Shown: positions 21,819 to 28,574 of the stretch, piece by piece
Layout of the letters: each line of letters opens with the position of its first letter
Position numbering within the stretch: the stretch's first letter is position 1
Source of the DNA: a virus
IMG/VR virus record: IMGVR_UViG_3300044591_000494
Coordinates: 1 to 32,695 of that record
DNA length: 32,695 nucleotides
Strand: one strand, 5' to 3'
Notes under the pieces: model-generated
Database searches by the model: none
The model's input: the letters and a program-made list of their open reading frames with translations, nothing else
What the model was told of the DNA's origin: nothing
Made by a program: the position numbers and the translations under genes

Positions 21819-23239
21819 TTACCTGGGGAATATCATCAGAAAGTCACAATGCAGCTCTCTCTGTATTTGTTAATGACACATTAGTTTTTGCTAGTGAAAG
21901 TGAAAGATTTAGTGGTATAAAAAATGATGCATATTTGAATGATGATATTATTAACTATGCACTAAAGTTTGGAAAACCAGAACTGGTCTGTTGGTATGAG
22001 AACCCGTATAAGAAAACACTTAGACAACTTCTTGCAGGTCAAGGATGGATCCAAAACGTCAAGAAGTATGTTGATGTTCCAATCAAGTATTATGATCACC
22101 ATTATACTCATGCTTGTGCTGGTTATTTCACCAGCAAGTTTGATGAATGTTGTGTGGTGGTTATTGACGCTATAGGTGAATTTCAGACACTCACTATCTG
22201 GGAAGCAAACGGTAATAGATTAAAACTTAAGTTTCAACGTAAATATCCACACAGCATCGGACTTTGGTACTCTGCGATGACTCAAAGGTGTGGATTAAAA
22301 CCAAATGAAGAAGAATATATCCTCATGGGCATGTCTGCTTATGGGGATAAACTTCTTTATGAAAATGATATCTACAGAGATTTTATAGGATTTAGGACTG
22401 CAACATTTAAAAAAAACTTACATAAAGGATGTAGAGATTGGAGACCTGACATTAAAAACACTTTTGATATTGCTGCTGCAACTCAAGACATTTATGAAAC
22501 AATGTTTAGAGATATTCTACAGAGAGCATCTAATATTGTTGATAGTAGAAACTTAGTTCTGATGGGTGGATGTGCATTAAACTGTGTTGCAAATCCAATT
22601 GCATATTATTACTTTGATGATGTGTGGATTATGCCTGCACCTGGTGATAATGGATCTGCCATTGGATCTGTTCTTGCTCATAAAAAACATCATATTGATT
22701 GGCATGGACCTTATCTTGGATATCATATTAAACCAGTTGCAACAAATGAAGAGATTGTTGATCATTTAATGGATCATGGTCTTTGTGGAGTTGCAAGGGG
22801 TCGTGCAGAGTTTGGTCCTAGAGCATTAGGTAATCGTAGTTTGCTTGCCGATCCTAGAGACCGAAAGATTAAATCAATGGTCAATGATATAAAACAGAGA
22901 CAACAGTTTAGACCATTCGCTCCTGTAATCATGGAAGAGTACGTGCATGACTATTTTAATATGCCTACAAATTCATCACCATATATGCAGTATGCGGTTA
23001 AATGTAGATATTCTAAAAAGTTTCCTGCAATTGTCCATATAGATAAGACAAGTAGAGTTCAAACTGTTAATAGACAACAGAATGCAGAACTCTATGATCT
23101 TTTAAAATTGTGGAATGAGAAAACTGGTTGTCCAATGTTATTAAACACAAGTTTAAACATCAAAGGAAAACCAATGGTAAATGATGAGAATGATTGTAAA
23201 GAATGGGAAGAGACTTATGGAGTGAAAATATTTTCATGA
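21815..23239 (+). CDS. Carbamoyltransferase (NodU/TobZ type)
   Basis: 474 aa from ATG 21815 (ATGA coupling). The N-terminus ISSESHNAALSVFVND and DHHYTHACAGYF (94-105) hold the metal-binding His residues of the ASKHA-fold domain. VVVIDAIGE, MGGCALNCVANP, RAEFGPRALGNRSLLADPR and LLNTSLNIKGKP follow in the family order. Such enzymes make carbamoyl-adenylate from carbamoyl phosphate and ATP and transfer the carbamoyl group to a hydroxyl of a sugar or small molecule. The C-terminus ends soon after KGKPMVNDENDC, about 30-60 residues shorter than in typical NodU proteins. It is preceded by the radical SAM gene and followed by an SGNH-like gene. Confidence 0.9.
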   Translation: MITWGISSESHNAALSVFVNDTLVFASESERFSGIKNDAYLNDDIINYALKFGKPELVCWYENPYKKTLRQLLAGQGWIQNVKKYVDVPIKYYDHHYTHACAGYFTSKFDECCVVVIDAIGEFQTLTIWEANGNRLKLKFQRKYPHSIGLWYSAMTQRCGLKPNEEEYILMGMSAYGDKLLYENDIYRDFIGFRTATFKKNLHKGCRDWRPDIKNTFDIAAATQDIYETMFRDILQRASNIVDSRNLVLMGGCALNCVANPIAYYYFDDVWIMPAPGDNGSAIGSVLAHKKHHIDWHGPYLGYHIKPVATNEEIVDHLMDHGLCGVARGRAEFGPRALGNRSLLADPRDRKIKSMVNDIKQRQQFRPFAPVIMEEYVHDYFNMPTNSSPYMQYAVKCRYSKKFPAIVHIDKTSRVQTVNRQQNAELYDLLKLWNEKTGCPMLLNTSLNIKGKPMVNDENDCKEWEETYGVKIFS

Positions 23240-23973
23240 ACATATTAGAAAATTTAAACAGTAAGAATTTTTTTCCGATAGATAAACCATCTAATAAATT
23301 TTGGTATGATCAAGATACGAAAGAAAGATATGTCCACAATCTAAAAGTTCAACCAAAAGAATGGCATTATAGGGATAAAATTGTTTATTATATTACAAAT
23401 TCTTTTGGATATAGGACCAAACAATTTAAAGACATTGATTGGAGAAAGTGTATAGTTTTGTTTGGTTGTTCTTACATTTATGGTGTAGGTAGTGCAGAAG
23501 ATGAAACCATATCAGGATATTTAGAAGAAATAACTGGAATTCCTGTGATTAATATGGGATCACCTGGATCTTCTCCAACATTTTCTTTACACAACTCTGC
23601 TATTTTAAGTGCAAAATATCCAACTCCTAAAGCAATAATTTATGGATGGTCTTCTCAATATAGGTGTCCTTTTTATACCAAAAATGAAGTAATTCATTGT
23701 GGTAATTGGTTAAAGGATTCTAAAAAAATGGGAGAAACGTGGAATAGTAATGAAGAACATCCTGCAGTAAACTTAAAATTATCATCCATAATTTCTAGAG
23801 AAATGTGGAATAATAGAACAAATTATTATGAGTTCACATTTTTTAAAACAGTTGCAGATACTCTTTCTTGTGATTATATTAAACAAGTTGATTATGCAAG
23901 AGATTTAGGACATGCTGGAAAAGAAACCAATAAAATTGCAGCAGAAACTATTGCTAAAAATTTAAATTTGTGA
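23236..23973 (+). CDS. SGNH-hydrolase-like protein, copy 1
   Basis: 245 aa from ATG 23236 (ATGA overlap with the carbamoyltransferase). FGCSYIYG holds the predicted nucleophile Ser79 in a GCS version of the GDS motif, followed by VINMGSPGSS (Gly block II) and, near the end, DLGH (Asp223, His226), the usual DxxH of SGNH esterases. The Asn of block III is not obvious. Members of this fold remove or add acyl groups on polysaccharides or lipids. It is closely related to the protein at 24429-25235, with three small genes between. Its role with the carbamoyltransferase and radical SAM protein is inferred. Confidence 0.65.
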   Translation: MNILENLNSKNFFPIDKPSNKFWYDQDTKERYVHNLKVQPKEWHYRDKIVYYITNSFGYRTKQFKDIDWRKCIVLFGCSYIYGVGSAEDETISGYLEEITGIPVINMGSPGSSPTFSLHNSAILSAKYPTPKAIIYGWSSQYRCPFYTKNEVIHCGNWLKDSKKMGETWNSNEEHPAVNLKLSSIISREMWNNRTNYYEFTFFKTVADTLSCDYIKQVDYARDLGHAGKETNKIAAETIAKNLNL

Positions 23974-24000
23974 TATCATTTAATTTTAACAGTAAGATTT

Positions 24001-24126
24001 ATGGCAACAAGAACTTACACTCAAAAAGATGGTACTATTTGGGAATGGGAAGAAACTCCAGAACTCTTAAATATTCTTGCCCAAATTCACAATTCCCAAA
24101 ACAATGAACAACAAAAATCTAATTGA
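24001..24126 (+). CDS. Small protein, 41 aa
   Basis: Starts at ATG 24001 and encodes MATRTYTQKDGTIWEWEETP followed by a short helix and a Gln/Asn-rich tail. It overlaps the next gene by 23 nt. No motif recognised. Packing and orientation support it as a gene, weakly. Confidence 0.5.
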   Translation: MATRTYTQKDGTIWEWEETPELLNILAQIHNSQNNEQQKSN

Positions 24127-24319
24127 TGATTCTTTTTATGTTGAGCGTTCTAGATGGGGAACGTGGAGATCCTTTGATGCAAATGGAAAAGAATTAATTA
24201 CTACCTTAACGGAAGAAAATTGTATATCGGCAACCCGATTTTATTTGAAAGGAATGCAAGAAGGATGGTCTACTGATACTTCAGTTAAATATGAAGGTGT
24301 TGTTGGTGGTAAATTGTAA
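24104..24319 (+). CDS. Small protein, 71 aa
   Basis: ATG 24104 is preferred over an upstream TTG. It encodes MNNKNLIDDSFYVERSRWG, then a helical middle (SATRFYLKGMQEGWS), ending GVVGGKL. It overlaps genes at both ends (TAATG at its stop). Function is unknown. Confidence 0.6.
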   Translation: MNNKNLIDDSFYVERSRWGTWRSFDANGKELITTLTEENCISATRFYLKGMQEGWSTDTSVKYEGVVGGKL

Positions 24320-24432
24320 TGGGTAATTCAATACAAAAAATCTTTATACATATTATTGAATATTTTGAAAAAGTGAAACTAAAAAAATTGGAAAACAAAA
24401 TTAAAAAAGAAGATAACTTCATATATAAATGA
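24319..24432 (+). CDS. Very small Lys-rich protein, 37 aa
   Basis: The ATG overlaps the previous stop (TAATG) and its own stop overlaps the next start (ATGA). The sequence MGNSIQKIFIHIIEYFEK followed by a basic helix suggests an amphipathic peptide. The sense strand near its end holds TATATAAATGATAAA, an imperfect late-promoter-like sequence. Support comes from the two-sided coupling rather than any family match. Confidence 0.5.
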   Translation: MGNSIQKIFIHIIEYFEKVKLKKLENKIKKEDNFIYK

Positions 24433-25235
24433 TAAATCGATTTAATTTAAAGTTTAATAATAGAAATATTATTAAGTCAATTAATAATAATCAATTTTTA
24501 CCTCTTGCAAATCATACAGTTTATAATGAAGGCAAATCTATAAATTCTAATAGATTATGCTTAAAAGGTACTTGGGATTATTCTGGGACAGATTCTCATT
24601 ATCTCTATAATAATAATTTAAAAGTTCAACCAGAAAATTGGTATTATCGTGATAATAAAGTAGGATATACTTTAAATTCTGAAGGATATAGAACCAAAGA
24701 ATTTGATGAAGTAGATTGGAAAAATTCTATTGTTATATTTGGATGTTCTTATGTATTTGGAACGGGAGTTGATGATAAGCATACAATCTCTTCTTTTTTA
24801 GAAGATTTGACAGGTATGCCAGTTATTAATATGGGTGTAGGTGGTTCATCTATTCAATTAGCACTGCACAATTCTATGATTTTAAATGATCGTTATGGTC
24901 CACCTGCTGCTGTTGTATATGGGTGGACTTCATTAATGAGATATCTTGTATATCATCCACTTTATTTTGATAATAAAATACCGACAGATAGTATTAACGT
25001 AAAATCTGCAGAACACTTAGTTCCTTTTAATATGATGAATGTCAAAATAGTTCGTAATCTGTGGAAAGACTGTTGTAAATATTATGAATTTAGTGTTTTT
25101 AAAACCACTTCTAGTATTTTGAATTGTGATTTTTATCAACCAAAAGATGATTATGCAAGAGATATGAAGCATTGTGGTAAAGATACTAATAAAGAATTTG
25201 CAGAACTAATAAACGTAAATCTTTCATTACTATGA
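24429..25235 (+). CDS. SGNH-hydrolase-like protein, copy 2
   Basis: Encodes 268 aa, a clear paralogue of the 23236-23973 product. Both have NLKVQP, W.YRD, GYRTK, then FGCSY, TIS..LE..TG, PVINMG, GSS and LHNS in the same order. The predicted nucleophile is Ser107 and the DxxH pair is Asp245/His248 (DMKH). The N-terminus is about 25-30 residues longer and Asn-rich. It is coupled to the preceding 37-aa gene and followed by another ATGA-coupled gene. Tandem retention of two diverged copies suggests two substrates or a heteromer. Confidence 0.65.
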   Translation: MINRFNLKFNNRNIIKSINNNQFLPLANHTVYNEGKSINSNRLCLKGTWDYSGTDSHYLYNNNLKVQPENWYYRDNKVGYTLNSEGYRTKEFDEVDWKNSIVIFGCSYVFGTGVDDKHTISSFLEDLTGMPVINMGVGGSSIQLALHNSMILNDRYGPPAAVVYGWTSLMRYLVYHPLYFDNKIPTDSINVKSAEHLVPFNMMNVKIVRNLWKDCCKYYEFSVFKTTSSILNCDFYQPKDDYARDMKHCGKDTNKEFAELINVNLSLL

Positions 25236-25375
25236 ACTATCATGTATTAGATCCAACAACACCTTGGTATGAATTTTTATCATATCAAGAATGTTGTCTT
25301 AGTTTAGGTAGACCTTGTAGATTAGGTAGTTTTCTTCGTTATCATTCATATCTAAAAGAGATTGGAGTAAAATAA
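25232..25375 (+). CDS. Small Cys-containing protein, 47 aa
   Basis: Coupled by ATGA to the SGNH-like gene and by TAATG to the next gene. It encodes MNYHVLDPTTPWYEFLSYQE, then CCLSLGRPCRLGSFLRYH. Three Cys close together (CC...C) and several Arg could bind a metal or nucleic acid, but no standard motif is seen. Function is unknown. Confidence 0.6.
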   Translation: MNYHVLDPTTPWYEFLSYQECCLSLGRPCRLGSFLRYHSYLKEIGVK

Positions 25376-25647
25376 TGATTAAAAATATCATTAATAAATT
25401 CTTTGATCGAATTTTAGAAGAATATGATGTAAAAACTCACAATGTTAATTTGGTAGATAGAACGAATTTTAAAATTTCCCTTGCGGATGAAATTGCCAAT
25501 CTTCATTCCAGAATACGTTATCTTGAAAAAGAAAATGTTTGTATGGCAAATGCAATGTATGAACTTGAAAATAGATTACAATCGAAAATTGACAAAATTA
25601 ATCCTCCAGTGTTAAATTTAAATGACTTTACTTTAGGGGAATCATAA
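25375..25647 (+). CDS. Small coiled-coil protein, 90 aa
   Basis: Residues 38-75 (ADEIANLHSRIRYLEKENVC onward) show heptad spacing of Leu, Ile and Met typical of a coiled coil. The N-terminus is a basic helix and the C-terminus is short and acidic. It overlaps the start of the next gene. It may be an oligomerising accessory or scaffold protein; no family recognised. Confidence 0.65.
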   Translation: MIKNIINKFFDRILEEYDVKTHNVNLVDRTNFKISLADEIANLHSRIRYLEKENVCMANAMYELENRLQSKIDKINPPVLNLNDFTLGES

Positions 25648-25838
25648 TGTACGAATCTTTGACTGAATTTGAACGTGCTTTGGCAAGATTTGGTGATAAA
25701 GTTCAATATATTGTTGGTCTTGAGATTTCCAACAAAATGAACCCAGAAACTGCATATCAAGAGATTAAAACTTTAATGAAGGAACTAAAAAAACTTCGTA
25801 AAAGAGAAAAAAATGACTGGGAAGAAGATGACAAATAA
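25647..25838 (+). CDS. Small helical protein, 63 aa
   Basis: The start overlaps the previous stop by one base (TAATG). The protein MYESLTEFERALARFGDKVQ continues as helices and ends with a highly charged KKLRKREKNDWEEDDK. No motif recognised. It probably forms a helical hairpin. Function is unknown. Confidence 0.6.
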   Translation: MYESLTEFERALARFGDKVQYIVGLEISNKMNPETAYQEIKTLMKELKKLRKREKNDWEEDDK

Positions 25839-26007
25839 AAAAGATAGTTTAAGAGTAACTGAAGAGAAAGATGGTAGTTTTACAGTTGAATGGGATTCTG
25901 ATGATCCTACATACTCTTGGTTAAATGGAAAGACAGAAGACGAATTAACAAAAATTTTAACAGAACAAATAGAAAATTATTTAAATCAACTTAAAGAAAA
26001 TGGATGA
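25828..26007 (+). CDS. Small acidic protein, 59 aa
   Basis: ATG 25828 is chosen because GGGAAGAAG lies just before it; ATG 25813 would add five residues with a larger overlap. It encodes MTNKKDSLRVTEEKDGSFTV, then WDSDDPTYSWLNGKTEDELT and a helical end. It looks like a small beta hairpin plus helix. It overlaps the AbrB-like gene that follows by 8 nt. Confidence 0.6.
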   Translation: MTNKKDSLRVTEEKDGSFTVEWDSDDPTYSWLNGKTEDELTKILTEQIENYLNQLKENG

Positions 26008-26233
26008 TAAAGTAATCAAATGGTCTTTACCAGTACAATATGATTTAGAATCTGGTGATTATTTTATTAACTTTCCAGAAGATCTTTTAAATGCAGCAAA
26101 TTTAAAAGAAGGTGATCAAGTATTTTGGATTGATAATAATGATGGTTCTTTTACAATAAAAAAAGTAAAAGAAGATCAACCTAAAACATATCAAGATATG
26201 ATTGCAGATGGATTCTGGATAAAGGAGAATTAA
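26000..26233 (+). CDS. AbrB/SpoVT-like small protein
   Basis: Encodes 77 aa. Residues about 20-55 read YFINFPEDLLNAANLKEGDQ, then VFWIDNNDGSFTIKK. This follows the swapped-hairpin AbrB pattern: 'i.lP.el...l.l..GD.v.....dg...i.k'. Proteins with this fold bind DNA as dimers, often as antitoxins or transition regulators. No toxin gene is adjacent, so a phage regulator is more likely. The resemblance rests on one short domain and should be treated as tentative. Confidence 0.5.
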   Translation: MDDKVIKWSLPVQYDLESGDYFINFPEDLLNAANLKEGDQVFWIDNNDGSFTIKKVKEDQPKTYQDMIADGFWIKEN

Positions 26234-26240
26234 AATTCCA

Positions 26241-26247
26241 ATAAATA
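26241..26247 (+). promoter_or_regulatory. T4-like late promoter (ATAAATA)
   Basis: ATAAATA at 26241-26247 lies in the 45-nt gap before the tail-collar genes. A start near 26253 gives a 26-nt leader, similar to the layout before the giant structural gene. Confidence 0.55.
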
Positions 26248-26278
26248 AGTAAATAAAAGAAAATAATATCGTTATAAA

Positions 26279-26839
26279 ATGGCAGTATTAACCGCATCTG
26301 GTATTCTATTTAATGATAGTACATCATTAAATTCAAGATATGATGTTATTCCACAATCATCAGTAGCAGTTTTTTATCAATCTTCTGCACCTACAGGGTG
26401 GACTAAAGTAACGACACATAATGATAAAGCACTTAGAGTTGTTAGTGGGACTGGTGGTGGTTTTGGATATGGTGGAGTATCTGGTGCTGGAGGATTAACA
26501 TTTTCTTCTGCATTCCCTTCAGATTTAAAAAACCTTAACATTCCAATTAGCATCACTGCAAATATTGCTGGAACTGTAGGAAATACGACTCTTTCTGTTT
26601 CACAAATACCAGATCACACTCATGATAGCTTAACTGGTGGTACTAGTTCTGCATCATCTGGGGGTTCTTCTTTTAGAACTCCAGGAAATACTGCTACTGG
26701 TGGAGTAGTAAGTCCTGGAGGAACTGGTGGATCACATAACCATCCTTGGTCAGGAAGTGTTGGGATTACTTCAACTGCTACTGGATCTTTGGATTTGAGG
26801 GTACAATACATAGATGTAATTATCTGCAGTTTCGACTAA
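26279..26839 (+). CDS. Tail-collar domain protein, copy 1
   Basis: Encodes 186 aa with the phage tail-collar signature APTGWTK near residue 38 and the block SQIPDHTHDSL. A second His pair, GGSHNHPWSG, is followed by VQYIDVIIC at the end. HxH pairs in related short tail fibres (T4 gp12) coordinate a metal along the trimer axis. The middle is Gly/Ser-rich and beta-like. A late promoter stands 32 nt upstream. A fibre tip or baseplate accessory role in host attachment is likely. It is the first of two adjacent paralogues, one base apart. Confidence 0.8.
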   Translation: MAVLTASGILFNDSTSLNSRYDVIPQSSVAVFYQSSAPTGWTKVTTHNDKALRVVSGTGGGFGYGGVSGAGGLTFSSAFPSDLKNLNIPISITANIAGTVGNTTLSVSQIPDHTHDSLTGGTSSASSGGSSFRTPGNTATGGVVSPGGTGGSHNHPWSGSVGITSTATGSLDLRVQYIDVIICSFD

Positions 26840-26840
26840 T

Positions 26841-27398
26841 ATGGCAGCTTTAACTGGTAGCGGGATAAGATTTAGTTTAACTGATTTTACCGATGTAATA
26901 GATTCTTTTTATTGGATATATCCTGCTGGAACTAAAAAAATATTTTATCAAGCAGATGCACCTACTGGTTGGGTGAAAGATACAACTCAAAACAATAAAA
27001 TGTTGAGAGTTGTTAATGGATCTGGAGGAGTTTCTGGTGGAACTATATCTGCATCTAACGCTTTTATATCTACTGGTACAGAAGTATCTTTTCCATTTTC
27101 TGGATCCTATTCGGTAGATGGGGCAGTTGGAAATACAACACTTTCTTTAACACAACTACCAAATCATACTCACACTGGAACTATGGGTTCTAATGGTGGT
27201 GCAGATGCAACTCCTTTTAGTAATGCTGGATCTAGAACTTTTTTTGGTAGTGTCGCCACAAGCGGTATGCTTGAATCTACTGGTGGTGGATCTCATACTC
27301 ACCCTTGGAGTGGTACTCTTAGTCTAAATTCTAATATTGCTAGTACCACAGATCTGAGTGTTCAATATGTTGATGTGATTATTTGCACATTATCATAA
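26841..27398 (+). CDS. Tail-collar domain protein, copy 2
   Basis: Encodes 185 aa, a paralogue of the preceding product. It shares MA.LT.SGI, APTGW.K, GNTTLS..Q.P.HTH, GGSH.HPWSG and VQY.DVIIC. The two differ most in the central Gly/Ser-rich stretch between the His pairs, as expected if that part contacts the host surface. Only one base separates the genes. A fibre or adhesin role is inferred from the family. The two may form mixed trimers or serve different receptors. Confidence 0.8.
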   Translation: MAALTGSGIRFSLTDFTDVIDSFYWIYPAGTKKIFYQADAPTGWVKDTTQNNKMLRVVNGSGGVSGGTISASNAFISTGTEVSFPFSGSYSVDGAVGNTTLSLTQLPNHTHTGTMGSNGGADATPFSNAGSRTFFGSVATSGMLESTGGGSHTHPWSGTLSLNSNIASTTDLSVQYVDVIICTLS

Positions 27399-27410
27399 AT
27401 ATGTTATACT
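27383..27410 (+). promoter_or_regulatory. Mixed promoter: TTGCAC-16-TATACT with ATAAATA
   Basis: TTGCAC at 27383-27388 and TATACT at 27405-27410 (TGT before it, an extended -10) sit around CATAAATAT at 27394-27402, a late-type motif. Early and late polymerase forms could both start here, upstream of ATG 27437. The -35 lies inside the end of the preceding coding region. Confidence 0.5.
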
Positions 27411-27436
27411 AATTATTAAAACACTTTGCACTAGTT

Positions 27437-27778
27437 ATGAAAATTGAGCCTGGTAAATATTGTCCTCTTCTTAAAAAAGATTGCATTGGTATAAAATGTT
27501 CTTGGTATACTCATGTTAGGGGAGTAAATCCTAATACTGGACAAGAAGTTGATGAATGGTCTTGTGCTATTACTTGGCTTCCTATGATGCTAATTGAAAA
27601 TTCTCAGCAACAAAGATCTACTGGTGCTGCTGTCGAATCATTTAGAAATGAAATGGTAAAGGCAAATCAAACCAATATTAATGTCTTATCTGCTGCAGCA
27701 CAAATGCTTCAAGCAACTATGGATGAAAAAACAAATAAAATTCTACCAACAGATGTAAAAGAGGTAACAGATCAATGA
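27437..27778 (+). CDS. Cys-rich small protein, possible metal binding
   Basis: Encodes 113 aa. The N-terminus YCPLLKKDCIGIKCSWYTHV places three Cys at 9, 16 and 21, with a fourth at 43 in WSCAITW. This spacing resembles an Fe-S or zinc site (CX6CX4C...C). The C-terminal half is helical, with no Cys. It overlaps the next gene by ATGA. Function is unknown; a small iron-sulfur or zinc protein is the best guess. Confidence 0.65.
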   Translation: MKIEPGKYCPLLKKDCIGIKCSWYTHVRGVNPNTGQEVDEWSCAITWLPMMLIENSQQQRSTGAAVESFRNEMVKANQTNINVLSAAAQMLQATMDEKTNKILPTDVKEVTDQ

Positions 27779-28557
27779 AAGTAACTGTTATTTACCCTGA
27801 CAAATTTATCAGTGTTGATGGCAAAGGAATGTATTTTGCCGAAAATTGGCCTTTTGAAGAAACTGATATTCATGCAATTCAGTGGCATGGAGATAAAGGA
27901 GAATTAGAATATAATACACCAATCCCAAATAAAGAACTTAGTGATAAATCAGAAATTAAAAAATATGTAGATTTATTTACTGAAGGATATCAAAAGTGGA
28001 TGAAAGAGCAAGAAATCCTTGCAGAGATTGAAAAAGAAAAGTTAATGACATGGGAAGATGCCATGAAAGAACTTGAACTTCAATTAGATGTCATGCAAAA
28101 AAATCATGAATTTGAATTGGAGCAAATGCTGAGAGAGCAAGATAAGCATTTGGATGGAGTTAAAGAAGAATTTGAATTGCAAGTAGAGCAAATTTATAAT
28201 AAGGTTCAAGAGAATCAACTCAATCTTTACTATGCAGAAAATGCAATTGAAGATGAATCTAAAGAGAAGAGTTATGATAGTATGACTATTTTTGATAGTA
28301 ATATTGACCCTTCTCTCTTTGATGATAGTGTAGATCCAACAGAATATGATGCAGAAGAAGAAACTGATGAAGAGGAATCTGGAGTAGATGAGACTTCTAA
28401 TATTCAAGACTTCAAAAACTTTGATTTAAGTTTATTAGAAGATGAATTTAATTTAGAAATGTTATTTGAAGATGAAGATTCTCCAATTGTAAATGAAATT
28501 GAAGAACTCATTGAACAAGAACACCAAGTAGACGCAGCACAAATTCCAGATAACTGA
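27775..28557 (+). CDS. Coiled-coil acidic protein, 260 aa
   Basis: The N-terminal 65 residues (MKVTVIYPDKFISVDGKGMY) form a compact beta-like domain with several Trp. Residues about 75-155 are a continuous Glu/Lys/Leu-rich coiled coil (AEIEKEKLMTWEDAMKELEL and onward). The rest is very acidic, with many Asp and Glu. No catalytic motif. It may be a virion-associated or fibre-assembly protein, suggested by its position beside the tail-collar genes. It is translationally coupled to the preceding Cys-rich gene. Confidence 0.65.
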   Translation: MKVTVIYPDKFISVDGKGMYFAENWPFEETDIHAIQWHGDKGELEYNTPIPNKELSDKSEIKKYVDLFTEGYQKWMKEQEILAEIEKEKLMTWEDAMKELELQLDVMQKNHEFELEQMLREQDKHLDGVKEEFELQVEQIYNKVQENQLNLYYAENAIEDESKEKSYDSMTIFDSNIDPSLFDDSVDPTEYDAEEETDEEESGVDETSNIQDFKNFDLSLLEDEFNLEMLFEDEDSPIVNEIEELIEQEHQVDAAQIPDN

Positions 28558-28574
28558 TAAATTGTTATTTTATT

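Noticed and set aside
26000-26233. Toxin-antitoxin pair involving the AbrB-like gene
   Set aside because: Neither neighbour has toxin motifs, and both are members of a longer run of coupled small genes.
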